Shown here piece after piece: positions 45,284-55,365 of a stretch of DNA of 64,000 bases. A program made the translations under genes and the position numbers. Below the pieces are notes generated by a model, which was not told the origin of the DNA, searched no databases, and was given only the letters and a program-made list of their open reading frames with translations. The DNA is from an uncultured Butyrivibrio sp. Lineage in GTDB: Bacteria > Bacillota > Clostridia > Lachnospirales > Lachnospiraceae. Numbering within the stretch: the stretch's first letter is position 1; every line of letters starts with the position of its first letter. Location: assembly GCA_946623755.1 (NCBI GenBank), contig CAMORK010000001.1, positions 1-64,000 on the forward strand, in the 5' to 3' direction.

Positions 45284-48200
45284 TCATGATACGCATTTTT
45301 GCTTCATCTGCAGAGATATCGAGCTTTCTCTTTTTATATCCGCTTATTCTCTCATCAAATCCGCAAATATGCTTGTAGTCGCAATATGTACAGGCATTCA
45401 TCCTGCCGTCTTCATAGGGATTGACTGAAATATCACCATTCAGGATATTTCTTCCAAACTCCCTGACCTTCATGTTAACGAAGTTTGATATTGCCTCGTA
45501 CTCCTCAGGCTTTGCTGTCTGTGATCTTGCAGAAGGTGTTCCGTCCTTTTTTATTTCAACAGGAATAATGTCAGATCTGCCACTAAACCCTCCGTCAAGC
45601 TTTCTGATCACATCCATATTTTCATTAACCAATCCGGTCATTTTAAGTTCCGAAATTATCTCTTTATTGATATCATCTGTTACCGTATCGGCATTTCCCT
45701 CAATCATGGGGTCTTCCACATGATAGTAAAGAATTGCTGCCGGAATTATTTCCTTGTCGCTGTGCTTTTTCTTTTCACATGCAACAGCAACATTCATATA
45801 CATTACAAGCTGAAGCTGAAGGCCATAATACAGATAAGCCAGGTTAAATCTGTGTTCGCTCGACTTAAAGTCCATCACCTTGACATATATCCGGTCCCCT
45901 TCAGAGCATAGATCAACACGGTCAATCTTCCCTTTGAGTTTCATTTTCTCTGTTATGTTTTTCTTTTCATCCTCTGAGAGAGCCACATTGATCTCATCAA
46001 GATTTCCTGCCTCCTGAAAACTCATTTCCACGTAGGCAGGATTAAAAGAGCTGCTTGAAATCTGGTATTTTAAGGTATCTACGGTTCTGGTCAGTATCCT
46101 ACGGATTCGTTCAATCATGTGCTGATTTCGTGCACTGCTTCTTAAAATGGTGTCACCGTACGCATCTGCACATTCTGTTAAAGCTTGATTTAATATTTCG
46201 TCAGATTTTTCCTTCGAGAGATCTCTCCAATCAATACCTTTTGTTATTATTTCTCCCGTATACTTCTCAAGTACCTGATGGAACACATTTCCAAGGTCAG
46301 AAGCGTCAAAATTATATTCCTCTCTCTCATTAAGCGAGAGGCCATACTTGATAAAATGCGCATAAGCGCAGCTTGCGTACTGTTCAAGCCTGCTGACACT
46401 GTTCTCCAGCGTTGCGCCGTAAAGAGCAAGAGCAACTGCCTTGGCAATCGGAACAGATTCATAATGCATGAAAGCTGCCTCAGTAAGTCTCTTAACAAGT
46501 TCATTGTCATCGCTTTCTGATAGCACCTTTTTCAGGGTGAACATCTCTGTTTCTTCCTGTGCGGAGAGTCTTCCGTCTGCATATTTTCTCACAAGATCGG
46601 AATAGGCTTCCATTCCGTCTTCAAGGCTCACCATCTGGGGTTCAAAACCGCTCTCCATTGGTTTTTCAATTTCAAGTCCCTCAAACATCTGTCTGAGCTT
46701 TGGAATAAGATATGCACACCTTAAGCTCTTGCCGTCATTGCCAAGCTCAGCATATGACAAAAACAGCTTGTCAGTGGGCTTTGTAAGGTTCATATACAGA
46801 TATAGCCTCTGAATGTACATCTGCTGTCTGGGAGATGGTGCAAACTCAATATCTGTGCCAAGATCCAGCAAAAACTGCCTGTCAATGTCCGATAGAATGC
46901 CTCCGCTTCCGGCAGATGAGGGAATATTACCGTCATTAACGCCCACAAAGAACAGGACTCTGACCTCTTTTAGCCTTGTCCTCTCTATATCACCCACTAT
47001 TATCCTGTCAACATCCTGTGGTATTGTACCTACAGAAATCTCGCCAAAGCCTGCACTCAGTACATCCCTGTACTCAGTCATATCAAGCTTCTCATCACCT
47101 ATAAGTCCGTTCATCTGCTCCAGGAGCATCATGACTCTTGCATATATCTGATCGTATTCTCTGGCCTTTTTAAGGTCTCCTTTTGATTCAAACGCATTCT
47201 TATAGGCATCCAGCTTTTCTTTTGAATTTGCGGCCTCTATGACGCAAATAAGGGCATCTGTGATTTTTTTTACAGATCCTCCCTTTGCATCAAAGAGCGG
47301 TTTAAGATCCGAACTGATCTGCTGCCTCATGGCATCCAGTTTTTCAAGAAGGTTCTGTTCTTTTTCCTCCACTTCCTGCTTCCTTGAGGTAAACTTCCTG
47401 GGCATTCTGCGCAGAAATCTGTCTTCCCACTGCTTTCTGCCGTTTATGCCAAGCGCTCTCACGTAGTTCTCCAAAAGGTCCGTATCATCCGGATCAAATC
47501 CTGTCATCCCGCTTCTCATATAGTGAAATACATCTTCGTATCTGTATCCCGATATAACAATATTAAGAGCACTTGTTATGTATTCAATAAAAGGGTTGAG
47601 CATAAGAGAAACGTTCTGGTCAACATACACCGGAATGCCAAACTTAACAGCCGCTCTGGTTATCATATCTCCGTATGTATCCAAAGATCCGCACACAAGC
47701 GCAATATCCCTGTAAGCATACCCCTCATCCCTGACAAGATCCGCAATCTTGATCATGGTCTGACGGATTTCTTCAGCAGGCGTGGTTGTACGATATATGA
47801 ATATTGAGTTGTTATCCCCTTTAAACTTCTCTGGGGTATATCGGAAAAGAGCTTTCTCAAGAAATGCCAGTGGCTCGTTGTTCTTAAGTCTCACCACAGG
47901 CTCTTCTCTGTAGAATATATCTCCGGAATTTCCCTTCGACGCCATCTCACTGTGTCTTAACTTCCTAAATGTCTCAAAATCAGGCACATTGGATCCTTTT
48001 TCCTTTTGAACTTCAAATTCCAGCTTCTCAAGGTCTCTTACCGTCTTTTTGCTGAGCATAAAAAGTTCCTGCTCCTGAAAAGTATCCGCATAAGGATCCT
48101 GATCGGGGCCAATGGTCACGGAGAACACAACTTCTCTGCAAAGGGCCAGAAGTTCCCTGATAACCCTGTACTGAATAGGTGTAAAGCCGGTAAAACCGTC

Positions 48201-48800
48201 AAAAACAATGACACTGTCCCTGATAAGTGCTGACTCCGGAAGAGCCCTGCACAAAATATCAAGTGTCTCCTCTGTTGTTATAAATCTGCCCTCAATATAT
48301 TCAAGAAATCTGGCATAAAGGAGCCTTAAGTCCCCAAGCTTGGCCCTGAGTGCGCCCTTTTTAGAGCTCTTTTCCTCAAGAAGACCAAGGTCCTCATCCT
48401 CAATTCCGTACATCATAAACTCAGAGATTGTGGACTTAACTTCATCCAGATATCCGGGTTTGTGCATATTCCTGCCTATAATTGGAAGCTCATCCCCAAG
48501 CATATCGGATACATGCCTGAGTACAAGACTCTTACCCACATCATCCAGCACAGAAAAAGAGCCATGGCCTGTCTCCTCAAACACTCTGTGGGAGAGCCTG
48601 CCAAAGCTCAGTACATCTATGTTCATGATGGCTCTCTTGGGATGCATCTTAACAACATCCTTCTGAGTCTGCATCGTGAACTGGTCCGGCACAATGATCA
48701 GAAAATCAGTATCCGGCTCTTTATTGCTTCTGTCTATTATCTCTTTGTATAATCCGGTGCTCTTTCCGGCACCGGATGCCCCAAAACAAAACCTTAACAT
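45273..48800 (-). CDS. addB: ATP-dependent helicase/nuclease subunit B
   Basis: FGASGAGKST, SRLEQYASCAYAHFIKYGL, VMDFKSSEH, Fe-S cysteines CTYCDYKHICGFD. Confidence 0.96.
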   Translation of the reverse strand: MLRFCFGASGAGKSTGLYKEIIDRSNKEPDTDFLIIVPDQFTMQTQKDVVKMHPKRAIMNIDVLSFGRLSHRVFEETGHGSFSVLDDVGKSLVLRHVSDMLGDELPIIGRNMHKPGYLDEVKSTISEFMMYGIEDEDLGLLEEKSSKKGALRAKLGDLRLLYARFLEYIEGRFITTEETLDILCRALPESALIRDSVIVFDGFTGFTPIQYRVIRELLALCREVVFSVTIGPDQDPYADTFQEQELFMLSKKTVRDLEKLEFEVQKEKGSNVPDFETFRKLRHSEMASKGNSGDIFYREEPVVRLKNNEPLAFLEKALFRYTPEKFKGDNNSIFIYRTTTPAEEIRQTMIKIADLVRDEGYAYRDIALVCGSLDTYGDMITRAAVKFGIPVYVDQNVSLMLNPFIEYITSALNIVISGYRYEDVFHYMRSGMTGFDPDDTDLLENYVRALGINGRKQWEDRFLRRMPRKFTSRKQEVEEKEQNLLEKLDAMRQQISSDLKPLFDAKGGSVKKITDALICVIEAANSKEKLDAYKNAFESKGDLKKAREYDQIYARVMMLLEQMNGLIGDEKLDMTEYRDVLSAGFGEISVGTIPQDVDRIIVGDIERTRLKEVRVLFFVGVNDGNIPSSAGSGGILSDIDRQFLLDLGTDIEFAPSPRQQMYIQRLYLYMNLTKPTDKLFLSYAELGNDGKSLRCAYLIPKLRQMFEGLEIEKPMESGFEPQMVSLEDGMEAYSDLVRKYADGRLSAQEETEMFTLKKVLSESDDNELVKRLTEAAFMHYESVPIAKAVALALYGATLENSVSRLEQYASCAYAHFIKYGLSLNEREEYNFDASDLGNVFHQVLEKYTGEIITKGIDWRDLSKEKSDEILNQALTECADAYGDTILRSSARNQHMIERIRRILTRTVDTLKYQISSSSFNPAYVEMSFQEAGNLDEINVALSEDEKKNITEKMKLKGKIDRVDLCSEGDRIYVKVMDFKSSEHRFNLAYLYYGLQLQLVMYMNVAVACEKKKHSDKEIIPAAILYYHVEDPMIEGNADTVTDDINKEIISELKMTGLVNENMDVIRKLDGGFSGRSDIIPVEIKKDGTPSARSQTAKPEEYEAISNFVNMKVREFGRNILNGDISVNPYEDGRMNACTYCDYKHICGFDERISGYKKRKLDISADEAKMRIMNGN

Positions 48801-48814
48801 TTATACCTGCCCAA

Positions 48815-50953
48815 TCACTTCCATATATCGTCCCTGATCTCATCTGCATATCTGCAGAGAGAAATATACTTCCATCTGCCGCTGTAATAAAATGGCAGTA
48901 TCATATACATCTGCATTCTTCCCCTGTCTCCGGGAATTGCTGAATGATAATAATCCACTATATATTCCGTACCTGCAGCCTTTATCCTGTCCCTGACAGT
49001 CGTCATGTCATAGAACTTTCTAAATCTCTTCCTGTCCTCGGGATAAAGGTACATATTGGAATAGATCTCAACAGCCTTCACAGCATTATTCTCATAATCT
49101 GCCACAGCAAGCTGATCTGTATTTAAGAATATGTTATCTACCGTGCCATCCTCGTCATAGAGATCCACTCTGAAATACTGGTTAAAGACATGCACCATTG
49201 CCACATGCAGGCTCTCAGCAGTCTCGCTTTCTCCATGAATGGATGTATTTCTTGCCACAACCGCATAAGCCTTCCTGCCATTCTTTTCACCGATAAACCT
49301 GATCTTATGATTGACTATAGCCACGTTAACAGCTATATCAGCAGCTGACCTGTGATCAGGATTTTTCTCAGATCTCTTAAGTGCCTCCACAAATTCAATA
49401 GTCCCTGGATGTTCAACATTGTGGTGCAACTCGTTGGCTTCCTCCAGCGAAGAGATTCCAATGGAGCTAAGATACGCCATAAAGGAATTATTTGCATACA
49501 GATACTGACATATGCCATTGTAATATTCCACTATGGCAATAGGAAGATTATTGACAACGGTAAGTGTCTTTTCCCTAAGAGGAGTACTGCCAAGAACATT
49601 GATCTCCCCAATCCTGTCATAATAAGGCGCCAGTTCAAAATCTTCACATACATCAAAACTGCAGTCAACTTCCCTGACAAAGTCATCAATGGGCTTGGGC
49701 TTACCAAAGAGGTATCCCTGAAGCTTCTCACAGCCTATCCTTCTAAGGAAATCGTACTGCTGCTGAGTCTCTACTCCCTCTGCGACTGTGTGGATACCAA
49801 GCTCCTTGGCCATGTTGACAATGGTACCTATGATGACCTGGGTTTTCTTATTGGTCTCAAAGGTACGCAAAAAATCCATATCAATCTTAAGAACATCAAA
49901 TTCATAGTTCTTGAGATTGTTAAAAGAACTGTAGCCCGATCCAAAATCGTCCATCCATACTTCGTATCCGGCTTTTCTGAATTTCTGTATCTGCTCACTC
50001 AAAAAATCTGATCCGGAGGTAAGCGCACTTTCCGTAACCTCAATATGAAGAAGATCAACAGGAATACCATATTTGGCCCTGCACTTATCTATCTCGGCCA
50101 TAATGTCGCAAAGCTCAAAATCAAGCTGAGAAAGGTTGACGGATACCGCCTCAACAGCATATCCGCTTTCCAGATCCTCCCGTATGTCCCGACATACCAT
50201 ATCAATGATACACAGATCCAGTTTGTGTATCAGATGTACATCCTCAAGGACTTCTATAAAAACAGCCGGAGATATTATCCCCATCTGAGGGTCATGCCAC
50301 CTGGCCAGAGCTTCATAGCCGCACACTTTGCCTGTAAGAGCCCTGACTTCCTTCTGATAATAGACCTTGAAATACTTATTCTCAAATGCATTTTCAAAAT
50401 TATCAATAACATACTGCCTGAGCTCATTTTTCTTATTCAGGGCTTCATCGTAAAAATTGTAATCCCTGTCATAGACTTTTATGATATCATCACAGGCAGT
50501 CTTGGCTCTGTCCACCATTACAACAGGATCAGTCTCATCCCCTGTCGCCTGGTATATTCCGGCCTTGATATGGAGCCTCAGCCCCTTATCGTGCCTGGCT
50601 GAAGCTTCACCAAGTCTGGCAAGCCTGTCAATTATTTCATTTTCTTCCAGGGATTTAGCAAGAATAATAAACTGATCACCTGCCGTTCTGGCAATCAGTT
50701 CATCCGGGAAAAGACATTTTATCTCTTCTGCAAGGCCTCTTAAAAATTCATTTCCTCCGACAAAGCCATACCTTTGATTGAAGGATTTGAAATTCATAAC
50801 ATTCAAATAAATGATAACCGAACTGCTGCCAGCAGCATGCTTACCATGACCCTGCAGATGGCTCAGAGCTCCGTTCAGATTGTGAAGCCCCGTCAGCTCA
50901 TCGATATGTTCATATTCTTCAACTGAATAATTATCGGTGTTTATCATATACAC
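48815..50953 (-). CDS. GGDEF (degenerate)-EAL protein, predicted c-di-GMP phosphodiesterase
   Basis: AGDQFIIL in place of GGDEF; intact YEALARW, VTESAL, DDFGSGYSS, VAEGVET, QGYLFGKP. Confidence 0.92.
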   Translation of the reverse strand: MYMINTDNYSVEEYEHIDELTGLHNLNGALSHLQGHGKHAAGSSSVIIYLNVMNFKSFNQRYGFVGGNEFLRGLAEEIKCLFPDELIARTAGDQFIILAKSLEENEIIDRLARLGEASARHDKGLRLHIKAGIYQATGDETDPVVMVDRAKTACDDIIKVYDRDYNFYDEALNKKNELRQYVIDNFENAFENKYFKVYYQKEVRALTGKVCGYEALARWHDPQMGIISPAVFIEVLEDVHLIHKLDLCIIDMVCRDIREDLESGYAVEAVSVNLSQLDFELCDIMAEIDKCRAKYGIPVDLLHIEVTESALTSGSDFLSEQIQKFRKAGYEVWMDDFGSGYSSFNNLKNYEFDVLKIDMDFLRTFETNKKTQVIIGTIVNMAKELGIHTVAEGVETQQQYDFLRRIGCEKLQGYLFGKPKPIDDFVREVDCSFDVCEDFELAPYYDRIGEINVLGSTPLREKTLTVVNNLPIAIVEYYNGICQYLYANNSFMAYLSSIGISSLEEANELHHNVEHPGTIEFVEALKRSEKNPDHRSAADIAVNVAIVNHKIRFIGEKNGRKAYAVVARNTSIHGESETAESLHVAMVHVFNQYFRVDLYDEDGTVDNIFLNTDQLAVADYENNAVKAVEIYSNMYLYPEDRKRFRKFYDMTTVRDRIKAAGTEYIVDYYHSAIPGDRGRMQMYMILPFYYSGRWKYISLCRYADEIRDDIWK

Positions 50954-51011
50954 CCCTCATTGCATATTAATCCACCAATACAAGTATAACATAATACTTG
51001 ATAAAAAATCA

Positions 51012-52088
51012 TTATACACTCCGGTTATATCTTCTGACCTTGTTTATATGTCTCTCAAAATCTCCGCCGTTTATAAGACTTGCTATCACAAGCTGATCCA
51101 GTGTTGGTACCGGGCACTCATAAAAGCCTGTTCTATCGGTAAATGCTCCGATCAGTCCGGTGGGAAGAACCATATAGGCGCATCTTGCAAAGCTTCCGAT
51201 GGTTCTGGTAAATGTATTTACGTAGATAACCCTCCCCTTCTCATCAAGAGAGAATATAGTCTCCTCAGGCTTGCGGGACGGCGTAAACTCTGACTCGAAG
51301 TCGTCTTCTATTATGTATCCCTCATTCTTCCTGCTCCATCTCAAATACTCCCTCTTTTTGGAAGCAGATGCCGTAACTCCGCTGGGGAAGCTCCTGTAGG
51401 GAGTTATGTGCAATATCTTAACCCTGCTGTTCCAGAGTTCGTCACTCTCTATTCCGTCATTACCCAACTTAAGCATTTGAAGGTGCGCACCGCCTGCCTT
51501 GTATACCTTGGCAATCTTCTGATAGGACGGGCTCTCGACACCATAGAGTGCATCTCTTCCAAAGGTCTGGACTATAAGTCCGTAGAGATATTCAGCTCCT
51601 GCACCGATTATGATCTGATCGGGGGAAATAGTAAGTCTCCTTGAGCGCTGCAGGTATCCGGCAATGGCGCCCCTAAGCTCTATCATCCCGTTTTTAGGGG
51701 ATTTCTGCATGATGTAATCATCAAATTCACTTAGGACCTTCCTTACAGTTTTAGCATAAATTGAGTACGAAAAAACGGGCTCATTGCTTTTATTTTGTTC
51801 AGGCTTTTTTCTCTCAGGTATCCCGGGTGCCTGGGCCATGCTTCTTTCAACCCCTGTATATATGTCGCTGTCGTCAAAAGATACATAATATCCGCTCTTT
51901 TCTCTTGGAATAATGTACCCTTCCTCTGCAAGAAGCTCATAGGCGTGTTCCACTGTGATCACACTCATGCCCATGGCATCAGCCATCACGCGCTTTGAGG
52001 GGAGCTTACTCCCCACCGGAAATCTCCCCTTTATTATGTCTTCCCTGACCTGTTCGTAAATTCTCAGATATCGTTTTTCCTTATCCAT
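51012..52088 (-). CDS. GntR/MocR-family regulator, lacks PLP lysine and C-terminal subdomain
   Basis: wHTH SKRVMADAMGMSVITVEHAYELLAEEGYI; aminotransferase-like EDDFESEF; VNTFTRTIGS where GTFSKT is expected. Confidence 0.85.
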   Translation of the reverse strand: MDKEKRYLRIYEQVREDIIKGRFPVGSKLPSKRVMADAMGMSVITVEHAYELLAEEGYIIPREKSGYYVSFDDSDIYTGVERSMAQAPGIPERKKPEQNKSNEPVFSYSIYAKTVRKVLSEFDDYIMQKSPKNGMIELRGAIAGYLQRSRRLTISPDQIIIGAGAEYLYGLIVQTFGRDALYGVESPSYQKIAKVYKAGGAHLQMLKLGNDGIESDELWNSRVKILHITPYRSFPSGVTASASKKREYLRWSRKNEGYIIEDDFESEFTPSRKPEETIFSLDEKGRVIYVNTFTRTIGSFARCAYMVLPTGLIGAFTDRTGFYECPVPTLDQLVIASLINGGDFERHINKVRRYNRSV

Positions 52089-52216
52089 AATCTCTTTCTC
52101 AATCTGGTTATATAAAATAATCTGTTTTTGATATTTTTAATATTATCAGTTTGATGATATATTGATTTAAGTTTGTAAGTCAAGAGAATAAGGCATCGAT
52201 GAGGAGGAGAACTTTC

Positions 52217-52753
52217 ATGGAAAAAGCAGTCTCTAAAAATGTAACTTTAAAAAGCGTTAACAAGGTAAGATGGCTTACTGTCACAGCCATATTCATGGCG
52301 CTGAATATTGCCATGTCAAGCTTTGGTATCACGGTTCCCGGGGGACATCTGTATCTTTGCGATCTGATCATTTGTACAGCATCACTTCTGCTTGACCCGT
52401 TGGCAGCATTTATTGTTGGCGGTATCGGATCATTTCTGGGGGATATGATCTTCTATCCGCTTCCTATGTTTGTTTCACTTGTAGTTCACGGTCTTCAGGC
52501 AGCGACCATTTCTTATATAGCACATAAGGGAAAAGAGAGTCTTCCCAAATCCCTTGTTGCTACTCTTGTCGGTGCTGTTATAATGGTAGTTGGGTATACG
52601 CTGGGTAAGACCTTTGTCTACAGCACATTTGAATATGCCATGATGAAGCTCCCTTACGAGATTGCTCAGGCACTTATCGGTGTTGCCGGATCCCTTCTTC
52701 TGTGCTACAGAGCAGGGCTCTCCAAGATCTTTAAAAAGATGGAACTCAGCTGA
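52217..52753 (+). CDS. ECF transporter S component
   Basis: Six TM, LYLCDLIICTASLLLDPLAAFIVGGIGSFLGDM; start 52217 behind GAGGAGG. Confidence 0.85.
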   Translation: MEKAVSKNVTLKSVNKVRWLTVTAIFMALNIAMSSFGITVPGGHLYLCDLIICTASLLLDPLAAFIVGGIGSFLGDMIFYPLPMFVSLVVHGLQAATISYIAHKGKESLPKSLVATLVGAVIMVVGYTLGKTFVYSTFEYAMMKLPYEIAQALIGVAGSLLLCYRAGLSKIFKKMELS

Positions 52754-52785
52754 CCCAGAGAACATAAAAAGGCAGGGGATTTTAA

Positions 52786-53349
52786 ATGAATTATTCAGAA
52801 GTTAAAGCCCAGGCAAGGCAGGCAATAGCAGAGATTCTTGAAAGCGCAAGACTAAAGGAAGGATCGATTTTTGTAATCGGATGCTCTTCCAGCGAGATTC
52901 TCGGTGATCAGATTGGCACGGCCACAAACCTTGATTCCGCCAATGCAGTATTTGACGGTATCATCCCGATTCTTAAGGATAGGGGTATATTTGCAGCAGC
53001 CCAGTGCTGTGAGCACTTAAACAGAGCTCTTGTTGTTGAGAGAGCATGTATGGAAAAATACGGCTTTGAGCAGGTGAATGCTATTCCTCAGCCCAACCAC
53101 GCCGGCGGAGCTTTTGGAACCGTTTGCTACGAGAGGTTTGACGATCCGGTCCTGGTAGAAGATATCGGTGGCAAGGCAGATGCAGGCATAGACATAGGCG
53201 GAACCATGATAGGAATGCATATGCACGCCGTTGCGGTTCCCATGAGAATATCTCTTCGGAAGATCGGCGCAGCTCCCATTATATGCGCCCGCCACAGGCC
53301 CAAATACGTAGGCGGACAAAGAGCTATCTATGACCAGAGTCTCATCTAA
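52786..53349 (+). CDS. UPF0340/TIGR01440 (YwlG-like) protein
   Basis: FVIGCSSSEILG, AAQCCEHLNRALVVE, HMHAVAVPMR, RPKYVGGQRA. Confidence 0.92.
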   Translation: MNYSEVKAQARQAIAEILESARLKEGSIFVIGCSSSEILGDQIGTATNLDSANAVFDGIIPILKDRGIFAAAQCCEHLNRALVVERACMEKYGFEQVNAIPQPNHAGGAFGTVCYERFDDPVLVEDIGGKADAGIDIGGTMIGMHMHAVAVPMRISLRKIGAAPIICARHRPKYVGGQRAIYDQSLI

Positions 53350-53375
53350 GCCGCATAATGTAATTACAATAAAAG

Positions 53376-53427
53376 AGGCTCAGTGACCCACCAGCCCCAT
53401 GTCCAGGGCTGGCGAGTCACTGAGCCT
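53376..53427. terminator. Long bidirectional hairpin terminator
   Basis: AGGCTCAGTGAC ccACCAGCCC...GGGCTGGcga GTCACTGAGCCT. Confidence 0.75.
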
Positions 53428-53443
53428 TACTTATGCCCAATTA

Positions 53444-54622
53444 TCAATGATGGAAGAGTCTGAGTCCCGTGAAGGCCATAACCATATCATGACTGTTGGC
53501 AGCTTCGATTACATTGTCATCCCTTACTGATCCGCCGGGCTGAGCAACATACTTAACACCGCTCCTGTATGCTCTCTCGATGTTGTCTCCAAATGGGAAG
53601 AATGCATCTGAACCAAGAGCAACATCAGTGTTCTTTGAAAGCCATGCTCTCTTTTCCTCCTGAGTAAATACAGGCGGCTGCTCCTTGAAGATGTTCTGCC
53701 ACTTGCCGTCTGCAAGAACGTCCATGTAATCCTCCCCGATATAAAGGTCGATGGCGTTGTCTCTGTCAGGGCGCTTGATGGAATCAAGGAAAGGAAGATT
53801 CAGAACCTGAGGTGCCTGACGAAGGAACCAGTTGTCTGCCTTGTTTCCTGCAAGTCTTGTGCAGTGGATTCTGGACTGCTGTCCTGCTCCGATACCGATT
53901 GCTGCTCCGCCCTTAACGTAGCATACAGAGTTTGACTGTGTGTACTTAAGAGTGATAAGAGCGATCTTAAGGTCGATAAGGGCTGACTCAGGAAGGTCCT
54001 TGTTATCTGTAACAATGTTCTCAAACATATCGTTGCCAATCTCTATGAAGTTGTGACCCTGCTCGAAAGTGATACCGAAAACCTGCTTCTTCTCTATAGC
54101 CTCAGGAACATATGAAGGATCGATCTTGATCACTGCATAGTTTCCGCCCTTTTTAGCCTTGAGGATCTCAAGAGCTTCGTCTGTATAGCCCGGAGCAATG
54201 ATACCGTCGGAAACTTCTCTTTTAACAAGACGAGCTGTATCTGCATCGCACTCATCCGAAAGAGAGATGAAATCACCAAATGAAGACATTCTGTCTGCAC
54301 CACGGGCTCTTGCATAAGCATTTGCCAGAGGGCTGAGCTCGCCAAGATCCTCTACCCAGTAGATCTTCTTCTCAATATCTGTAAGTGGTGTACCTACTGC
54401 TGCGCCTGCAGGTGAAACGTGCTTAAAAGATGTAGCTGCAGGAAGTCCTGTTGCCTTCTTGAGCTCTGATACAAGCTGCCAGCCATTTAATGCATCAAGG
54501 AGGTTGATGTATCCGGGACGACCGTTAAGTACCTCGATAGGAAGGTCTGCGCCGTTCTCCATGTATACACGGGAAGGCTTCTGATTAGGGTTGCATCCGT
54601 ACTTTAACTGAATCTCGTTCAT
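53444..54622 (-). CDS. purH: Stand-alone AICAR transformylase (PurH AICARFT domain)
   Basis: LKYGCNPNQKPSRVY, SFKHVSPAGAAVG, QPGGSVRDDNVIEAA. Confidence 0.93.
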   Translation of the reverse strand: MNEIQLKYGCNPNQKPSRVYMENGADLPIEVLNGRPGYINLLDALNGWQLVSELKKATGLPAATSFKHVSPAGAAVGTPLTDIEKKIYWVEDLGELSPLANAYARARGADRMSSFGDFISLSDECDADTARLVKREVSDGIIAPGYTDEALEILKAKKGGNYAVIKIDPSYVPEAIEKKQVFGITFEQGHNFIEIGNDMFENIVTDNKDLPESALIDLKIALITLKYTQSNSVCYVKGGAAIGIGAGQQSRIHCTRLAGNKADNWFLRQAPQVLNLPFLDSIKRPDRDNAIDLYIGEDYMDVLADGKWQNIFKEQPPVFTQEEKRAWLSKNTDVALGSDAFFPFGDNIERAYRSGVKYVAQPGGSVRDDNVIEAANSHDMVMAFTGLRLFHH

Positions 54623-54623
54623 C

Positions 54624-55346
54624 TTATTTTTCCTCCTTTTTGAAGTTCTTGTTATATATCCTTGTCTCTTTTGCGCCTGTTGCGATATCGATATATCTTG
54701 TGAAAAGAGATACCTTATTATCAGCGTTCAGTGCTGTCCAGACATCATCAGTGAACTTATTGATGTCTCCTGAGATATTTACCTGTGTAGGTTCTCCCTC
54801 AAAGCTTGGAAGCGGGTTTCCATCGCCTTGGTATGTGTGGATGAAGTATCCCTCACCGGCCTTCGGATTCTCATATGTATATGTGAATCTCTGACATGAA
54901 GAAGGATCACCGTGATTGCTCTTAAGGATTGAGAGAGCAAAGTCGTATTTTCCACCCTTAACGTTCATGATACCTGAAATTCTTGGTGTGTAGTTAGGAG
55001 CATCAGGCTCGAACTCTCTTGTTCTAAGTGACTCCTCAAAGCTCTGTCCTGCCTGCATAAGCTCGTAAATTGTATCTGTCTGATCACCGTTTGTAACGAT
55101 GGTTGATGTTCCGCGAACGCGAACAGGTGCGTAGATGATAAGGCTTGGATCCTCCATCTTGGACTCATCGAAAGCCTGGGTGCGGATTCCCTCTCCCTCC
55201 TCTACAAATACTCTGTTTCTTGAGTTCTCACTTCTTCCCATGATGAAATAAGCGCAAACTGCATACTTGCCATCCTCAGATGTACCAAGGATGATGCCCC
55301 TTCCGGGATAGGTTGTTGAGCTGAGTTCTTTTTTGAGATCTGTCAT
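54624..55346 (-). CDS. PurO-like IMP cyclohydrolase
   Basis: YPGRGIILGTSEDGKYAVCAYFIMGRSENSRNRVF; start MTDLKK with GGAGGG, not the ORF-track start inside the riboswitch. Confidence 0.88.
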   Translation of the reverse strand: MTDLKKELSSTTYPGRGIILGTSEDGKYAVCAYFIMGRSENSRNRVFVEEGEGIRTQAFDESKMEDPSLIIYAPVRVRGTSTIVTNGDQTDTIYELMQAGQSFEESLRTREFEPDAPNYTPRISGIMNVKGGKYDFALSILKSNHGDPSSCQRFTYTYENPKAGEGYFIHTYQGDGNPLPSFEGEPTQVNISGDINKFTDDVWTALNADNKVSLFTRYIDIATGAKETRIYNKNFKKEEK

Positions 55347-55365
55347 TTTTCCCTCCAAATAGAAT

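Noticed and set aside
49352-50011. 219-aa plus-strand ORF
   Set aside because: Antisense to the EAL domain coding region.
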